From the NCBI GenBank assembly GCA_001829005.1, contig MIAG01000004.1, positions 144,184 to 208,183 of the forward strand: a DNA stretch of 64,000 nt, given 5' to 3'. Position 1 is the first letter of the stretch. Each line of letters opens with the position of its first letter. The notes beneath the pieces are model-generated. The model was not told where the DNA came from and did not search any database. It was given only the letters and a program-made list of their open reading frames with translations. Made by a program: the position numbers and the translations under genes. This document shows positions 8,363 to 19,983 of the stretch, one piece after another. Source of the stretch: Sphingobacteriia bacterium RIFOXYC2_FULL_35_18 (GTDB lineage Bacteria; Bacteroidota; Bacteroidia; Chitinophagales; Chitinophagaceae).

Positions 8363-9127
8363 TTAGTTTTCGGCTCTTAATTCATGACCAGTAAGTTGAA
8401 TAAATACGTCTTCTAAATTGGCATTCTTCACCTGCTTTGGCCTTTCAAAACCACTTGCAACCAAATCATCTATCAATTTATCTGGTGAAGCCATTGCAAT
8501 CACTTTACCGCTATCAATTATGGCAACTCTATCACAAAGTACTTCCGCTTCATCCATATAATGTGTGGTTATAATTACAGTTGTGCCCTGCAATCGGATG
8601 GCTTTAATCAAATCCCATAAATTCCTACGTGCCTGTGGGTCTAGACCTGTAGTAGGTTCATCTAAAAAAATAATTTTAGGTTGATTAATCAATGTGGTTG
8701 CAATAGAAAATCGTTGTTTTTGCCCTCCACTTAATTCTTTGTATTTGGCTTTGGCTTTGTCGGTCAAATTAACCATTTCTAATAATTCAATTGGATCTGT
8801 TGGTTGATTATACAAGCCAGCAAATAATCGAATTAATTCTGTTAAGTTGAGATTTGGATAATATCCAGATGTTTGTAACTGTACCCCAATTATTTTTTTT
8901 ATCTCATTGGGCTCTTTATCTAAATTGAACCCTGCAACATGAATGGTTCCACTTGTTTTATCTCTTAAAGTTTCAATAATTTCTAATGTGGTTGACTTGC
9001 CTGCCCCATTAGGCCCCAACAATCCAAAAATCTCGCCTTCAAACACTTCAAAATTGATTCCTTTTACTGCATGAAAACTCCCGTATTTTTTATGAAGGTC
9101 TTTAACACTGATGATTACATTGCTCAT
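8363..9127 (-). CDS. ABC transporter ATP-binding protein
   Basis: 254-residue cytoplasmic ATPase subunit. Walker A GPNGAGKST (38-46), signature LSGGQ (132-136), Walker B IIFLDEP (152-158) and a D-loop GLDPQARR are all intact. It resembles the DRA/CcmA-like branch used by exporters whose permease is a separate ABC-2 protein, but no permease gene lies next to it: upstream is a small exported protein and downstream a DinB-like gene. The partner must be elsewhere, or the ATPase is shared. Substrate unknown. Confidence 0.85.
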   Translation of the reverse strand: MSNVIISVKDLHKKYGSFHAVKGINFEVFEGEIFGLLGPNGAGKSTTLEIIETLRDKTSGTIHVAGFNLDKEPNEIKKIIGVQLQTSGYYPNLNLTELIRLFAGLYNQPTDPIELLEMVNLTDKAKAKYKELSGGQKQRFSIATTLINQPKIIFLDEPTTGLDPQARRNLWDLIKAIRLQGTTVIITTHYMDEAEVLCDRVAIIDSGKVIAMASPDKLIDDLVASGFERPKQVKNANLEDVFIQLTGHELRAEN

Positions 9128-9129
9128 AA

Positions 9130-9615
9130 TTAAAATTTATAAATCAAGCCAGCAGATTGCGCCCCTAAGCCTAATGAAACAGTTGATTTCTTATATTGTT
9201 GGTTAAACAAGTCAACAGCTGTAAGTAGGTGATTTTGGCCTACCAATGTAAAATACCCCCCAGCAATGGATGCTGCGAAGCCGCTGCCAATCAAAGTCCA
9301 CCCCATGCTTTTATTTGATCCCGACAAATTGTTGATCCCAATTAATAATACAATAGCTCCTGAAAAACTGAGTACTTGACCCGTTATTTTATTTGATTGA
9401 TGTTTTTGAAAGGACTGAATTATTTCTGGATTACCAGTTCTATAAAATAACTGTTTAAATTGAGTACTCCCTTTATAGATGCTATCATTATAAATTATAT
9501 TATTAGGCTTTGTCATAGCAGTAAAACTCATCTTGCCCTTTAGCAATGCTTGCTGTGCAACCACAGATTGCCCTAATAAAATACCCATAAAAATAATCAC
9601 CATTTTTTTTATCAT
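9130..9615 (-). CDS. Hypothetical exported/membrane protein
   Basis: 161 residues. An N-terminal signal sequence ends near VVAQQ (about 21), followed by a short soluble part, then two hydrophobic stretches (about 82-98 and 104-124) joined by a glycine/serine turn, and a soluble tail ending in AQSAGLIYKF. Two hydrophobic hairpin helices after a signal peptide are common in uncharacterised Bacteroidota envelope proteins. It starts 8 bases after the fbp stop and ends 2 bases before the ABC ATPase start, so it may share their transcript. No function recognised. Confidence 0.55.
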   Translation of the reverse strand: MIKKMVIIFMGILLGQSVVAQQALLKGKMSFTAMTKPNNIIYNDSIYKGSTQFKQLFYRTGNPEIIQSFQKHQSNKITGQVLSFSGAIVLLIGINNLSGSNKSMGWTLIGSGFAASIAGGYFTLVGQNHLLTAVDLFNQQYKKSTVSLGLGAQSAGLIYKF

Positions 9616-9623
9616 AGTAGTTC

Positions 9624-10637
9624 CTATTTTACGCCAGCAATCGCAGCCAGCTCTTCCATCATTAATTTACTACCAATAAAAAGAGGAGTACGTTGGTGCA
9701 ATGAAGTGGGCACTATGTCTAAAATTCTTCCTACTCCATCGGTAGCAACACCACCTGCCACTTCCAAAATAAAAGCAAATGGATTGGCTTCGTATAAAAG
9801 TCGCAATTTGCCGCCAGGTTTTTCAATGGTTCCAGGATACATAAATATCCCTCCTTTTATAAGATTTCTATGAACATCAGCAACCATGCTGCCGATATAT
9901 CGTTGAGTATATGGCCCACCATTTTCCTTGGTTTTTCTTTGGCAACCATCAATATATTTTCTTACCCCTTCATTGTATTGAAAGAAATTACCATGGTTAA
10001 CAGAATAAAATTTTCCCGAAGGTGGGCAAGTGATATTTGGATGACTCATGGTGAATTCGCCGATTGATGGGTCTAAAGTAAAGCCATTTACGCCTCTGCG
10101 AGTGGCATAAACAAACATGGTACTTGATCCATATACCACATAACCTGCGGCAACTTGGTTTTTACCTGGTTGCAAAAAGTCCTCTTTTGTACAAGGCTTA
10201 CCCAATGGGCTTACTCTTTTATACACCCCAAATATGGTACCTATAGACACGTTTACATCAATATTTCCGCTTCCATCTAAAGGATCAAATAGCACAACAT
10301 ATTTACTGTTGTTACTTATTTCATCGTCAAAAACTACAAAATCATCCATTTCCTCACTTCCAATACCGGCACAACTAATGCCGTGTTGAAGTACCCCCAT
10401 AAACTGGTTGTTGGCAAAAATATCTAGTTTCTTTACATCTTCCCCTTGCACATTAATACTACCAGCATCACCCAATATATCTACTAATCCGGCTTTATTT
10501 ACTTCCACATTTACCCTTTTTGCAGCCAGAGCCATATCCCTAAGCAATCTGCTTAATTCTCCCGTTGCAGTTGGGAACTGACGTAACTGTTGTAAAGTAA
10601 ATTCGTCTAGTGTTAATACGTTTCTATTAATACTCAT
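9624..10637 (-). CDS. fbp: Class I fructose-1,6-bisphosphatase
   Basis: 337 residues. Gluconeogenic enzyme that removes the 1-phosphate of fructose 1,6-bisphosphate in the cytosol. The class I metal-binding signature FDPLDGSGNIDVNVSIGT is present, as are the substrate-binding RYIGSMVADVHRNL and the IEKPGGKLRLLYE segment; length is normal. The frame extends three codons to a TTG at 10646, but the ATG at 10637 (MSINRNVLTLDEF) is the better start. It is divergent from lysC, with 91 bases between their starts. Confidence 0.95.
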   Translation of the reverse strand: MSINRNVLTLDEFTLQQLRQFPTATGELSRLLRDMALAAKRVNVEVNKAGLVDILGDAGSINVQGEDVKKLDIFANNQFMGVLQHGISCAGIGSEEMDDFVVFDDEISNNSKYVVLFDPLDGSGNIDVNVSIGTIFGVYKRVSPLGKPCTKEDFLQPGKNQVAAGYVVYGSSTMFVYATRRGVNGFTLDPSIGEFTMSHPNITCPPSGKFYSVNHGNFFQYNEGVRKYIDGCQRKTKENGGPYTQRYIGSMVADVHRNLIKGGIFMYPGTIEKPGGKLRLLYEANPFAFILEVAGGVATDGVGRILDIVPTSLHQRTPLFIGSKLMMEELAAIAGVK

Positions 10638-10686
10638 ATGGTGCAATTCGTTTACATAAAGATACTAATTGGGCGTGTACGCAGCG

Positions 10687-10694
10687 TATATTTG
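10687..10694 (+). promoter_or_regulatory. Candidate -7 box of the lysC promoter
   Basis: TATATTTG matches TAnnTTTG and lies 34 bases before the lysC ATG. The nearest TTG upstream (10669-10671) gives only 15 bases of spacing, shorter than usual, so only the -7 element is called. Confidence 0.5.
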
Positions 10695-10728
10695 TAAGTA
10701 TATTGATTTGTATAATAAGCTTTAGATT

Positions 10729-11991
10729 ATGAAAATCTTCAAATTTGGCGGCGCAAGCGTAAATAGTGTTGAAAGAATAAAAAACTTAAAAAATATTGTT
10801 CAGGAATTCAGTAATGAACCATTGGTAATTATTGTTTCTGCAATGGGTAAAACAACCAATGGATTAGAAAAAGTAGTCAATGCCTTTTACAGAGGAAACA
10901 AAGACGAATCTTTAGAATTATTCAACATAGTTAAAAATCAGCACTTAACAACTGCAAAATACTTGTTGGTATTCAAGTATAATGATTGTGTTGCGCAGTT
11001 AAACGACTTCTTTACTGAAGTAGAATGGCTGCTTCACGACAAACCTGTAAGGTCTTATGACTATTATTACGATCAAATTGTTTGCATTGGTGAGCTATTT
11101 AGCACTTGCATTATTAGCCATTATTTAAATGAAGAAAAATTAACTAATCAATGGTTAGACGTAAGAGACTTACTAAGAACCGACAATAACTTCAGAGATG
11201 CGGGAGTTCAATTTGAATATTCAGCAGAAAGAATAAAACAGGCAATTAAACAATATCAAGGTAATATTACCATTACGCAAGGATTTATTGGCGCAACAGA
11301 CGACAATGAAAGTACTACACTTGGCAGAGAAGGCAGTGATTATACGGCAGCTATCTTCGCCAATATCTTAGATGCCGAGAGTCTTACCATTTGGAAAGAT
11401 GTAGAAGGTGTAATGAACGCTGACCCTAAAGCATTTAGCGATGCTCAACTCATTCACGAATTGAATTTTAACGAAGTAATTGAGATGGCGTATTATGGGG
11501 CACAAGTTATTCACCCAAAAACAATCAAGCCGCTTCAAAATAAAAGCATCCCATTATTAGTAAAATGTTTTTTAGATCCCCAATTAGAAGGCACCATTAT
11601 TCATAATAAGTTGGTCAAAAATCTTCCTCCAATTATTGTGATAAAAGCGCATCAGGTTATGATGCATTTAAAAACCAAAGACTTTTCGTTTATTGGAGAA
11701 GCGCCAATGAGCCAATTGTATGAAATCTTTAGCGTGTTAAAAGTGAAGCCTAACTTAATTCAAACTGGAGCAATCAGTTTACAGTTGTGTTTAGACGATC
11801 ACGAAGAAAAAATAAATCAGCTAGCGAATGAATGCAGTATACTATTTGATGTACAATTAGAAAAACAACTAAATCTCTTAACGATCAGACATTACAACGT
11901 TGAAATAATGAATGAGTTAATGGCTAATAAAGACCTACTATTAGAACAAAAAACCAAAGAAACGCTACAATGTATTTATAGAACTACTTAA
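10729..11991 (+). CDS. lysC: Aspartate kinase
   Basis: 420 residues. Phosphorylates aspartate, the first step toward lysine, threonine and methionine. The N-terminal KFGGASV is the family's KFGGxSV lysine-binding motif. GREGSDYTAAIFA (about 202-214), WKDVEGVMNADPK (about 222-234) and IHPKTIKPL (about 261-269) are the aspartokinase catalytic and nucleotide-binding segments. The C-terminal 130 residues correspond to the regulatory ACT region, although its repeats look diverged. It is monofunctional: no homoserine dehydrogenase domain is attached. It ends 3 bases from a convergent histidine-kinase gene. Confidence 0.9.
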   Translation: MKIFKFGGASVNSVERIKNLKNIVQEFSNEPLVIIVSAMGKTTNGLEKVVNAFYRGNKDESLELFNIVKNQHLTTAKYLLVFKYNDCVAQLNDFFTEVEWLLHDKPVRSYDYYYDQIVCIGELFSTCIISHYLNEEKLTNQWLDVRDLLRTDNNFRDAGVQFEYSAERIKQAIKQYQGNITITQGFIGATDDNESTTLGREGSDYTAAIFANILDAESLTIWKDVEGVMNADPKAFSDAQLIHELNFNEVIEMAYYGAQVIHPKTIKPLQNKSIPLLVKCFLDPQLEGTIIHNKLVKNLPPIIVIKAHQVMMHLKTKDFSFIGEAPMSQLYEIFSVLKVKPNLIQTGAISLQLCLDDHEEKINQLANECSILFDVQLEKQLNLLTIRHYNVEIMNELMANKDLLLEQKTKETLQCIYRTT

Positions 11992-11994
11992 CAA

Positions 11995-13836
11995 CTAATA
12001 AAGATATTTTTCAATTGTTGCATATAATTCATCTTGTTTGAATGGCTTAACCAAAACCTCGTTAATTCCAGAAGCAATGTATTCATCTAAATCGTCTTGA
12101 ACAATTGTTGCCGTTAAGCCAATGATGGGTATATTCCTTTTGGCTTCATCAGTATATTGTCTTACTATAATAGCAATTTCATCCCCAGTTAATTTGGGCA
12201 CATTGATATCTGTTAAAATAATATCGTAATTATTATCTTTAAATAATTGCAATCCAATTTCACCATCTTTTGCTATATCATATACAATACCCACTTTCTT
12301 TAATAACATGGTAAGTAACATGATATTTACATCATTGTCTTCAATTACTAATACACGCTTATCTTTCAAGGAAGAAGAAATAGGATTCATTGCTGTTAAC
12401 TCTTTTTCATTCGCAACTTTGTCGTTTGCAACTTCGTATGGAATGGCAAAGGTAAACACAGATCCTTGATTTAACTTGCTTTCTACACCAATGGTACCAC
12501 CCTGTAATTCAACCAGCATTTTACAGATAGAAAGCCCTAGACCAGTTCCTTTGATTGCTCTACGGGTATCTTTACTAGTGCTATTATTGGTTACTTGGGT
12601 AAACTCTTCAAATACCGTTTTAATTTGATCATTGGGTATGCCAATACCAGTGTCGGCAACTGCAATTTTAACCATTACTTGCTTCTCAGTAGTTCCTGAA
12701 ATATTGGCAATAATGGTAACATTCCCTTTTTCGGTAAACTTAATGGCATTACTCAATAAGTTATATAGAATTTGTTTTAACCTGAATAAATCCCCTTTTA
12801 CTGCTAAATTTTTGTCTAATTCTATAATGGAATCTACTTTAATCCCTTTATTAGCAGCACTAGTTGAAGAAAGTGCAAATGCAACTTCTTCTATAGCAGA
12901 CGCAATATAAAAAGGCTGTTTCTCCAATTTCAATTTACCTGCATCTAATTTTGAAAAGTCTAATACATCATTTACAGTAGATAACAAATGTTCCGATGAA
13001 GTTTTGATAGCATGTAGATAGTTTTTCTTTTCAGTGTCTACCTCAATTTTATCAATTATTTCAGTGAACCCCATAATTGCGGTGAGAGGGGAACGAATTT
13101 CATGACTCATATTGCTCAAGAATCTACTTTTAACCTGCGCCAACTTTAGTGCCCTTTCCCTTGCTTCTAATATTTCATTTTCATAGTTCACCATTTTATA
13201 AATATTATAAACCAGAACTCCTACAATGAATAAAATAATAAGTAATGAAACCCAGAAGAATTTTTGAATAACATCTGTACCTGTCACGGCATTTTTAAAG
13301 ATAGTAGCATTTAAGTTTTCTCTAAAAGCATCTTCTTTTACTAAAACCCCTTTTAGTTGCTGATTGTATTTAGCGAGTATACTACTTAAAGAATCTACTT
13401 CTCTCCTATTCGTTGGGTCCACTTGATTTTCCTTTAACCCTTTTGAAAACAACTCAAATTCTGCAATCATTTTTGGTAAAGATTGCTCCTTGTTTAGCTG
13501 AAGAGTAATTTGGGCTGCTCTGCCACTATCACTTTCCATTTTTAACACTTTCAAATGTTCAATTGCTTTATCAATTGAAGTTGCAGATAGTTTACTCAAT
13601 GAAACTTCACCCGTTTGTGTAAATCGAGTAAACATCAATTCCCCCTCTAATAAGACATCACTTGCAGTTCTGAGAATACTGATATTTTTGTTTTCAATAC
13701 TCAGCGTATCTATCGAGTTTTTTAAAGTGATGATATTACGCGTGTTAATCACATTCAAAAAGAGAATGGAAACTACCACTACTAAGCACGCTATAATTAA
13801 AATGATATTTGAAAAAGAAAGTTTTGCCCGCTTCAT
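11995..13836 (-). CDS. Hybrid sensor histidine kinase / response regulator
   Basis: 613 residues. Two membrane helices (about 9-31 and 193-213) flank an extracytoplasmic helical sensor of about 160 residues resembling CHASE3-type domains. Then come a HisKA domain with the phosphoacceptor H245 (SNMSHEIRSPLTAIMGF), a HATPase domain with the DTGIGIP and GTGLGLSI nucleotide boxes, and a C-terminal receiver domain with phosphorylated Asp543 (ILTDINVPKL) and the VKPF lysine near the end. The phosphate can thus pass from H245 to D543 within one protein. No output regulator gene is next to it, so the onward partner is unknown. Confidence 0.9.
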   Translation of the reverse strand: MKRAKLSFSNIILIIACLVVVVSILFLNVINTRNIITLKNSIDTLSIENKNISILRTASDVLLEGELMFTRFTQTGEVSLSKLSATSIDKAIEHLKVLKMESDSGRAAQITLQLNKEQSLPKMIAEFELFSKGLKENQVDPTNRREVDSLSSILAKYNQQLKGVLVKEDAFRENLNATIFKNAVTGTDVIQKFFWVSLLIILFIVGVLVYNIYKMVNYENEILEARERALKLAQVKSRFLSNMSHEIRSPLTAIMGFTEIIDKIEVDTEKKNYLHAIKTSSEHLLSTVNDVLDFSKLDAGKLKLEKQPFYIASAIEEVAFALSSTSAANKGIKVDSIIELDKNLAVKGDLFRLKQILYNLLSNAIKFTEKGNVTIIANISGTTEKQVMVKIAVADTGIGIPNDQIKTVFEEFTQVTNNSTSKDTRRAIKGTGLGLSICKMLVELQGGTIGVESKLNQGSVFTFAIPYEVANDKVANEKELTAMNPISSSLKDKRVLVIEDNDVNIMLLTMLLKKVGIVYDIAKDGEIGLQLFKDNNYDIILTDINVPKLTGDEIAIIVRQYTDEAKRNIPIIGLTATIVQDDLDEYIASGINEVLVKPFKQDELYATIEKYLY

Positions 13837-13926
13837 GAATGCAATAATTGAACATTAAACCAATGGTCTCCAGCGGCTAAAAGGATAATAAAACAAGCAC
13901 AAAATACAAAAAAATCGGATATAAAT

Positions 13927-14679
13927 TTATCTGGAAATCACTTTGTACACCCCTTTTTCGTTAATCCCAACAATTGGTAATTGTTTGTATTGTTCAAAAT
14001 AATCAAAAACTTCTTTCAGTTGATTGGTAAAGTCTTGGTATATACTGTTTTGTGCAATATGAGATTGTAATACTTTAAATGAGTTTTCATTGGTAAACCG
14101 AACTGGGAAAATATGCACTGGAATAAAGTCCTGCCCTTGTTTACGCACAATATTAGCCAGCACATACAATTCCTCAATTGGGTTATTTAAAATAGGAATA
14201 CAACCAACTGTTGCACATTTACCATGAATATAAATTTCTCCACCTGGGGCTTTGCTGTCAGTAAAATATAAATCACTTTGATTAGGATAATTGATTCCAA
14301 GCGAAAAATGATAATCGCTATTTGGGTTAAACTCATTAATATAATAAAATCCTTCTGGTACTTGCAAATCGCCTTCTCTTCTCTTTGGTCCTAATTTGCC
14401 AGAAAGTGCACAAACATTATACGTTTTAAATAATGTAAATGGTTCTGTCATTGTATTTCTTACCCATATTTCTAACTGCCCATCTTGTTTAAAGCTTCTG
14501 ATATACAATTGCTTGGCAGGCCAATTAAGTGATGCCTGTTCAAACTGTTTTTTTAGTTGCTTTTCTCTTTTATCAAATGCCAATTGTTCTTTTTTGGTCA
14601 ACCCAGATTGAGCCAATACATTTTTCTCAATACCAAAAAACAGTACCAATGAAAATAAATGCTTGAAAAATGTTTGCAT
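13927..14679 (-). CDS. YafK-type L,D-transpeptidase
   Basis: 250 residues with a signal sequence (cleavage near VLAQ, residue 24) and a YkuD-fold catalytic domain. The active-site pattern IHGKCATVGC (about 151-160) is the YafK variant, with the catalytic Cys160 preceded by His152. Such enzymes cut or form peptidoglycan L,D-crosslinks or release bound lipoprotein in the periplasm. The first 55 residues after the signal are charged and probably helical. It lies 6 bases after the M14 carboxypeptidase gene on the same strand, so the two cell-envelope hydrolases are probably co-transcribed. Confidence 0.85.
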   Translation of the reverse strand: MQTFFKHLFSLVLFFGIEKNVLAQSGLTKKEQLAFDKREKQLKKQFEQASLNWPAKQLYIRSFKQDGQLEIWVRNTMTEPFTLFKTYNVCALSGKLGPKRREGDLQVPEGFYYINEFNPNSDYHFSLGINYPNQSDLYFTDSKAPGGEIYIHGKCATVGCIPILNNPIEELYVLANIVRKQGQDFIPVHIFPVRFTNENSFKVLQSHIAQNSIYQDFTNQLKEVFDYFEQYKQLPIVGINEKGVYKVISR

Positions 14680-14685
14680 AGTATG

Positions 14686-17238
14686 CTATCTAATTAAATT
14701 TCCGAAGTAAATCGCATTCATGAACATCTTAGAAGTTCCCAACCAAAAAGCCCTGAAATTAAGGTTGTCAACCATTGAAATAACCCTACCTCTTCCCATA
14801 TTATCAACATTAATTGCCGCAGTATTTTTTACAACGTTCTTATACCCTCTATATAAATACCCGCTTTGCAAAGGTTGATCCGTATACATAACGGGAGAAT
14901 CATATGCCCCATTGTTTTTATCCATAAATAAAGTATTCGATTTAAAAATGGTCACAGATGGATTGGTATAACCATAGCCCAGTGGGTGCGTTAAATCTAC
15001 TTTTGCTTCAAACAGAGAACCAGCCATATCTTTTGCCCTGGTTTCATCAGAACGTAAATAATAAGGCAACTGTAAAGTCGTATCCCTTTTATCATCCCCA
15101 GATTTGAATAAGGTTTTGGTAAACCCATTGATTGACAGCCATTTGGTTGCATCTTCGGTAGCAATCAATGTGCCACCAGCTCCTATCCAATCTTTTAATT
15201 TATCCTGTGCATTTTTGTTCAAGTTATTATAAGAACCCGAAGGCATAATAATTACATTGTATCGATCTGCATTGATTGAACCAAAACGATCTACATCAAC
15301 AATACTTACTGGAACATTAAATCTAGTATCCATCAAATGCCAAATCTCCCCAACATCTGTAGCACTAGTTCCAACACCGCCAAACATCATTACAGAAGGC
15401 TTTTTCAAATGAACAAAACTATTACTCCCTATATCAATTCCATCAGTTGCAAAACCAGAAGGCAATGCATAAGCATCTACGCCAGTTTCAGCAATGGCAT
15501 CCTTAATAACTGCTTCAAGTGCATCAGCTCCCATTGATTGAATGCTTGTTGGTATAACAATTGTTCCATAATCAAAAGATTCCTCTTTGTTATTTACAAG
15601 CATCTTAAATAATTTGGTAGCAACTTTTGTTTTCACCCCTTTTTGTTGAAGCCTATACAATACTTTAGGACTATAATATTCATTCCATTTAATAGCGAAG
15701 GCATAGGCATTTTTTGAACCATAAAAATTTGATTTCAAAGGTTCAATTGATACAAGCTTTGCATTGCTATATGAAACGGGAGTTTTTATTTCAGCATAAG
15801 GTAGCCCAAATGCCAAGGGCATTGTCCAAGCTGTAACATCGTAAAATAAACTGTCCTTATAATTAAATGTTTTTTCAAAAACGGTCTTAATGATTTTGAA
15901 TTGTTTTTGTGCTGTTGGGATTATAAACGCCGAACCTGGTTTAAACGACTTTCCATCAATAGCCATTTCTGATTGAAGCGGATAAATATCTACCTCGTGT
16001 CTTAAAAGCATTTCAATGAAAATATTGGTCTTCGCTTTATCCTTTGCATCCCCAAATACAAATGCTTTTACAGGGAAACTCTCTGCCTCTTTTATTGTTT
16101 CTTTAAAGAAACTTCGTTGATAATTCAACATCTGTTTTCTTAAACCATTTGCAGCTGCCAAAGTAGATAAAGTAGTAGTAAACTGATTTCGAATAGTAAA
16201 TGGAAAACTTAATAAGCCATTCTCTGTCTCTTGAAGATGTCCACGGCTACTTGCTTGTTCAAATAAAATACCCACTGCTCCATTAATATCAGGATAAGTA
16301 GAACCCTTCCCATAATAAAAATCATCATAGCCTTCTTTTGTAAAATACATGGAACCAATACTGTCTAAGAATTTGGCATGGTAATTACCGATTGCAGCAG
16401 TTAATTCCTGATTTTTAAGTGGGGTATTCGGGTTTACTCTTGAAGGAACGCCTGGTTGAAAAAAGAAAGAAGAATTGCTACCCATTTCATGGTGATCCGT
16501 CAAAATATTGGGTTTCCACTGATGGTATAAAGCCAATCGATTTCTACTTTCTTTGTGTTGGGCTGGTAACCAGTCGCGGTTTAAATCGAACCAATAATGA
16601 TTGAATCTTCCGCCTGGCCAAACTTCATTAAATTCTCTTGCACTTGGATCGGCAACTGGAGTAAAACTCTTGTGCATATTTACCCAACTTGCAAAACGGT
16701 TTAATCCATCTGGATTAAAAGAAGGATCTAAAATAATAACGGTGTTTTTTAATAACGCATCCACAGCACTACCTTGTGCGGCAGCCAAATAATACATGGC
16801 TAATAGAGAAGCATTAGCACCACTGCTTTCATTGCCATGAATACTATAACCCATCCAAACCACCACAGGCATATCATCGGTATTCATTGAACTAGAATTA
16901 TCTGGATTAGACAAAGCAAGATGTTGTAAGCGAATCTGCTCTAGTTTTTGGTGGTTCTCGGGAGATGTAATAATTAAAGCCAGTTGTTGACGTCCTTCAT
17001 TGGTTAAACCCATCGGCTTCAACACCATTCTGTCTGAAGCTTGATCTACTGTTTTTGCATATTGGACCAATCGGTCATGTGTAACATGCCATTCCCCCAC
17101 TTCATGACCAATTATATTTGCAGGAGTAGGTATAGCATTATTGTATACCACGTTTTTAGGCAAATAATAAGAAAGGTCTTGAGACTGTGCAAAGTACCCA
17201 ATCAATAAGAGGGCAAAAAATAGATTAAATTTCTTCAT
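14686..17238 (-). CDS. Secreted M14-family zinc carboxypeptidase
   Basis: 850 residues with a signal peptide (FAQSQ, about 20). The M14 zinc site is visible: HGNE (H134, E137) and the later His249 in DHHEMG. The substrate-binding NRDW (about 220-223) and the catalytic Glu in GILFEQASSRG (about 338) are also present. About 450 residues follow the catalytic domain; they contain a Rossmann-like stretch (VMMFGGVGTSATDVGEIW and the VIIMPSGSY strand) resembling a class I glutamine amidotransferase fold often appended in these large Bacteroidota M14 proteins. Probably a periplasmic or secreted peptidase for nutrient peptides; the exact specificity is unknown. Confidence 0.88.
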   Translation of the reverse strand: MKKFNLFFALLLIGYFAQSQDLSYYLPKNVVYNNAIPTPANIIGHEVGEWHVTHDRLVQYAKTVDQASDRMVLKPMGLTNEGRQQLALIITSPENHQKLEQIRLQHLALSNPDNSSSMNTDDMPVVVWMGYSIHGNESSGANASLLAMYYLAAAQGSAVDALLKNTVIILDPSFNPDGLNRFASWVNMHKSFTPVADPSAREFNEVWPGGRFNHYWFDLNRDWLPAQHKESRNRLALYHQWKPNILTDHHEMGSNSSFFFQPGVPSRVNPNTPLKNQELTAAIGNYHAKFLDSIGSMYFTKEGYDDFYYGKGSTYPDINGAVGILFEQASSRGHLQETENGLLSFPFTIRNQFTTTLSTLAAANGLRKQMLNYQRSFFKETIKEAESFPVKAFVFGDAKDKAKTNIFIEMLLRHEVDIYPLQSEMAIDGKSFKPGSAFIIPTAQKQFKIIKTVFEKTFNYKDSLFYDVTAWTMPLAFGLPYAEIKTPVSYSNAKLVSIEPLKSNFYGSKNAYAFAIKWNEYYSPKVLYRLQQKGVKTKVATKLFKMLVNNKEESFDYGTIVIPTSIQSMGADALEAVIKDAIAETGVDAYALPSGFATDGIDIGSNSFVHLKKPSVMMFGGVGTSATDVGEIWHLMDTRFNVPVSIVDVDRFGSINADRYNVIIMPSGSYNNLNKNAQDKLKDWIGAGGTLIATEDATKWLSINGFTKTLFKSGDDKRDTTLQLPYYLRSDETRAKDMAGSLFEAKVDLTHPLGYGYTNPSVTIFKSNTLFMDKNNGAYDSPVMYTDQPLQSGYLYRGYKNVVKNTAAINVDNMGRGRVISMVDNLNFRAFWLGTSKMFMNAIYFGNLIR

Positions 17239-17281
17239 TACTAAGGATTTCTGCCGGTAAGTTACTGAAGAAAAATATTAT

Positions 17282-18945
<1,664 letters not shown>

Positions 18946-18975
18946 AAGGGTTACCTGCCGATGAACTTTAAATTA

Positions 18976-19971
18976 TTACCATTCCGCTCTGGCTGAGGGA
19001 TTTACCGATAAAGGAACAAATTGATTGCTTAAATATTTATGATAGCCTGTTATAGCAATCATAGCAGCATTGTCTGTACAAAAACTGAAGTCTGGAATAA
19101 ATACTTGCCAGCCCTTTTTTTGACCCAATGAAATTAAACCTGTCCTTAACCCACTATTTGCGCTAACTCCACCTGCAATACATACCTGCTTTACATTGGT
19201 TTGGTTAACGGCTTTCACCAACTTCTTTAATAAAATTTGCACAATAGTGTATTGTATGGAAGCACATAGGTCATTTCGATTCTCTAAAATAAACTCAGGA
19301 GTTTGCTTTTGCAAAAAATATAAGACAGAAGTTTTTAATCCGCTAAAAGAGAAATTCAATTCAGGAATTTGAGGCTCTGCAAATTTAAATTTAAGTGGAT
19401 CGCCTAATTGTGCATATTGATCAATTAAAGGTCCTCCAGGGTAAGGCAGCCCCAATAATTTTGCCGTTTTATCAAATGCTTCACCAGCTGCATCATCAAT
19501 TGTTTCTCCAATTACTTCTAGCTCTAAAGCAGACTTGGCCAACACAATTTGCGTATGTCCACCACTAACGGTTAAACACAAAAAGGGGAAACTGGGCTTT
19601 TCATCAGGAATTAAATTGGCCAATACATGCGCTTGCATATGGTGCACACCAATCAAAGGAACTCCCAATGATAAAGACAATGATTTTGCAAACTGTGTAC
19701 CTACTAATAAACTTCCTATTAATCCTGGAGCTTGAGTAAATGCAATTGCGTTTAAATCAGTTAAAGTTATCCCTGCGTTTTTGATTGCTTGATCTACAAC
19801 AGGAACAATATTTTGCATATGTGCCCTACTAGCTAGTTCTGGAACTACTCCCCCGTATTTTTCATGAACAGACTGAGAAGCGATGATATTGCTTAGTATC
19901 ATTCCATCCTTACATACTGCTGCGGCTGTTTCATCACAGGAAGATTCTATTGCCAGAATAGTTACGCTCAT
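18976..19971 (-). CDS. tsaD: tRNA N6-threonylcarbamoyladenosine transferase subunit TsaD
   Basis: 331 residues. With TsaB and TsaE, TsaD transfers the threonylcarbamoyl group to A37 of ANN-decoding tRNAs. The ASKHA-fold opening ILAIESSCDETAAAV, the metal-binding histidines in GVHHMQAH (about 110-117), the LTVSGGHTQ strand and the CIAGGVSANSGLR segment are all typical, and the length is normal. It starts 12 bases after a MacB-like permease gene's stop; a TAnnTTTG box in that gap may give it its own promoter. tsaB and tsaE are not in this window. Confidence 0.95.
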   Translation of the reverse strand: MSVTILAIESSCDETAAAVCKDGMILSNIIASQSVHEKYGGVVPELASRAHMQNIVPVVDQAIKNAGITLTDLNAIAFTQAPGLIGSLLVGTQFAKSLSLSLGVPLIGVHHMQAHVLANLIPDEKPSFPFLCLTVSGGHTQIVLAKSALELEVIGETIDDAAGEAFDKTAKLLGLPYPGGPLIDQYAQLGDPLKFKFAEPQIPELNFSFSGLKTSVLYFLQKQTPEFILENRNDLCASIQYTIVQILLKKLVKAVNQTNVKQVCIAGGVSANSGLRTGLISLGQKKGWQVFIPDFSFCTDNAAMIAITGYHKYLSNQFVPLSVNPSARAEW

Positions 19972-19975
19972 TTAG

Positions 19976-19983
19976 CAAAAATA
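19976..19983 (-). promoter_or_regulatory. Candidate -7 box directly upstream of tsaD
   Basis: On the minus strand the sequence reads TATTTTTG, an exact TAnnTTTG match, but it ends only 4 bases before the tsaD ATG, which would give a very short or absent leader. Weak candidate. Confidence 0.25.

Noticed and set aside
12632..12910. 92-residue open frame on the plus strand
   Set aside because: Antisense to the histidine-kinase ATPase domain, with no supporting start context or family.
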